Assembly (NCBI RefSeq): GCF_900110105.1
Contig: NZ_FOCL01000001.1
Span: 930,001-994,000, forward strand
Origin: Mucilaginibacter gossypiicola
GTDB lineage: Bacteria; Bacteroidota; Bacteroidia; Sphingobacteriales; Sphingobacteriaceae
DNA length: 64,000 bases
Direction of reading: 5' to 3'
The position numbers and the translations under genes were made by a program. This document shows, one piece after another, positions 62,868-64,000 of this stretch. Position 1 is the stretch's first letter; each line of letters opens with the position of its first letter. The notes under the pieces are model-generated. The model worked only from the letters and a program-made list of their open reading frames with translations. It was not told the DNA's origin and did no database searches.

Positions 62868-64000
62868 ATGAAAGAAATAATTACCAAACATTTTGCTGAA
62901 GATCTTATCACCTTGGCGGGGAATATAGAGGATGGTGAACTGGTAACTGACGAGGAATGGGAAACTACCCTCCTGCTTGATTTTGGTAACGCCATAGCTG
63001 CAGTGAAAAGCAAGGAAGATCTTTTTGGTACCGTAAAACTGTTTCTGCGAAAACTAAACATAGTACGTGGATATGCCATAAGGATGATTAACGACGATGG
63101 TAAAACCATGAGTACTTATGTACATGACCGTACCGTTACCGCTGCAGATGATCCGCTGATACTTGAAGTTGCAAAGGCCAGATATCCTATTAATGATGGC
63201 ATCCAAAACATGGTGTTGAATAGCGGCGGCCCCGTTTTTTTAACAATTGATGAAGAAATAGCCAGGGGCTGCAACGCCGGATATCTGCATTTCTGGAAAA
63301 GCGTAAGCTTTATAAAGGTTGTCGGGATGCCCTTACAAACCGCTTCTCAAAAATGGGGTATCCTTTGGCTTGCCATGGAAGAACAAAATATCCCGCTTGT
63401 TGAAAGCCTTTGCTCCCTCATATCGATCGCTATTTCAAATATTAAAACCAACGAGCAGGTCATGGTTCTTAAGGAAAAATTGGAGCAGGAAAACCGGCAT
63501 CTCAATGAGCAGCTTGGCCATATCTATAATGCTGAAATTGTGGGTCGGCATCCAAAAATGCAGGATGTATATAAACTGATCTCCCGTGTGGCAGGTGCAA
63601 CATCTTCGGTATTGATACTGGGTGACACAGGTACAGGTAAGGAGCTCATTGCGCGGGCCATACACCAGGCCTCACGCCGAAGCAACAAATTGATGGTCAA
63701 GATCAATTGCGCGGCAATGCCGGTAAATCTGATCGAGAGCGAACTTTTCGGCCACGAAAAAGGATCGTTTACAGGCGCGTTTGAACGTCGTACAGGTAAA
63801 TTTGAACAGGCGCATAACAGTACCCTATTTTTAGATGAGATAGGTGAGCTTCCTTTAGAACTTCAGGTAAAATTACTGCGGGTTATCCAGGAACGTGAAT
63901 TTGAACGAATTGGCGGTAAAACTACTATTAAGGTTGATGTGAGAATAATTGCAGCAACAAACCGTAACCTGGAAGAGGAGGTAAACGCCGGCCGTTTCCG
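62868..64000 (+). CDS. Sigma-54-dependent activator, GAF type (3' end beyond the window)
   Basis: 377 residues are visible from the ATG at 62868 and the frame is open at the window edge. An N-terminal GAF-like sensor region (about 30-190) and a short helix lead to the AAA+ domain. It has Walker A GDTGTGKE (about 252-259), ELFGHEKGSFTGA with the GAFTGA loop reading GSFTGA (299-304), and Walker B LFLDEIGELP. The C-terminal Fis-type HTH must lie outside. Reading GSFTGA instead of GAFTGA is a common variant and should not abolish sigma-54 contact. The target is unknown. Confidence 0.9.
   Translation, partial: MKEIITKHFAEDLITLAGNIEDGELVTDEEWETTLLLDFGNAIAAVKSKEDLFGTVKLFLRKLNIVRGYAIRMINDDGKTMSTYVHDRTVTAADDPLILEVAKARYPINDGIQNMVLNSGGPVFLTIDEEIARGCNAGYLHFWKSVSFIKVVGMPLQTASQKWGILWLAMEEQNIPLVESLCSLISIAISNIKTNEQVMVLKEKLEQENRHLNEQLGHIYNAEIVGRHPKMQDVYKLISRVAGATSSVLILGDTGTGKELIARAIHQASRRSNKLMVKINCAAMPVNLIESELFGHEKGSFTGAFERRTGKFEQAHNSTLFLDEIGELPLELQVKLLRVIQEREFERIGGKTTIKVDVRIIAATNRNLEEEVNAGRF

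Overview
This is a chromosomal window from a Bacteroidota bacterium, most likely Sphingobacteriaceae (Mucilaginibacter or Pedobacter type). The evidence is a hybrid two-component regulator beside a glycosidase operon, Bacteroidota-style GG-leader peptides with a C39-type ABC exporter, an HTCS, an ECF42/YCII pair, a FecR-like stub, AT-rich intergenic DNA and mostly weak Shine-Dalgarno sites. Genus is inference from gene content, not from a marker gene.

Layout. 0-14.3 kb: an MBL-fold hydrolase, then a minus-strand carbohydrate operon (GH5, GH2, GH3, GH2) behind a 1,383-residue hybrid sensor/regulator. No SusC/SusD pair is in view. 14.3-20.7 kb: a patchy region with a 50-residue small ORF, an azoreductase/DMT exporter/AhpD-like operon facing its MocR-type regulator, two copies of a conserved non-coding element that each end in a different terminator hairpin, a cluster of imperfect inverted repeats, and an HxlR regulator facing a truncated dehydrogenase fused to a broken second HxlR copy. 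21-28.2 kb: a dihaem cytochrome-like protein, a DUF885 peptidase, a PAS-LuxR regulator, a secreted Asn-rich Sel1-like protein, an excisionase-like HTH and a membrane protein split by a frameshift at a G5 run.

28.3-48.6 kb is the most interesting part: what looks like an undescribed ribosomal peptide system. Three intact precursors have GG leaders beginning MKKLKLK. Two share exactly the same six-cysteine spacing, C-X6-C-X8-CC-X4-C-X8-C, which fits an inhibitor-cystine-knot (knottin) core. The third has another six-cysteine pattern and is followed by two decayed copies. Upstream of each precursor type lies a large membrane oxidoreductase: an N-terminal C39-like domain without a catalytic cysteine, a VKOR domain and a C-terminal thioredoxin domain. 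The block also carries a thiopeptide-type/lantibiotic dehydratase C-terminal-like protein, UDP-galactopyranose mutase, four glycosyltransferases (one a GT25 tandem with a dead second domain), a decayed duplicate of the mutase and a transferase, a C39-peptidase ABC exporter and an HlyD adaptor. My model is leader-guided disulfide formation, possible glycosylation (perhaps with galactofuranose) and GG cleavage with export. A perfect 11-1-11 palindrome sits between the divergent glycosyltransferase and exporter operons.

48.7-64 kb: a FecR-like stub, an intergenic stretch with a candidate structured RNA, then two related gene sets that each contain a DUF2652 cyclase-fold protein and a large protein resembling a degenerate PfkB-type sugar kinase. 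Both sets have the same bipartite upstream motif ATCGTCGAAAT-N3-GTGTAAAAC. The first set adds an alpha/beta hydrolase, a bestrophin, an AhpD-like protein and a ligase-polymerase LigD; the second adds a YCII protein and an ECF42-type sigma factor. The window ends inside a sigma-54 activator.
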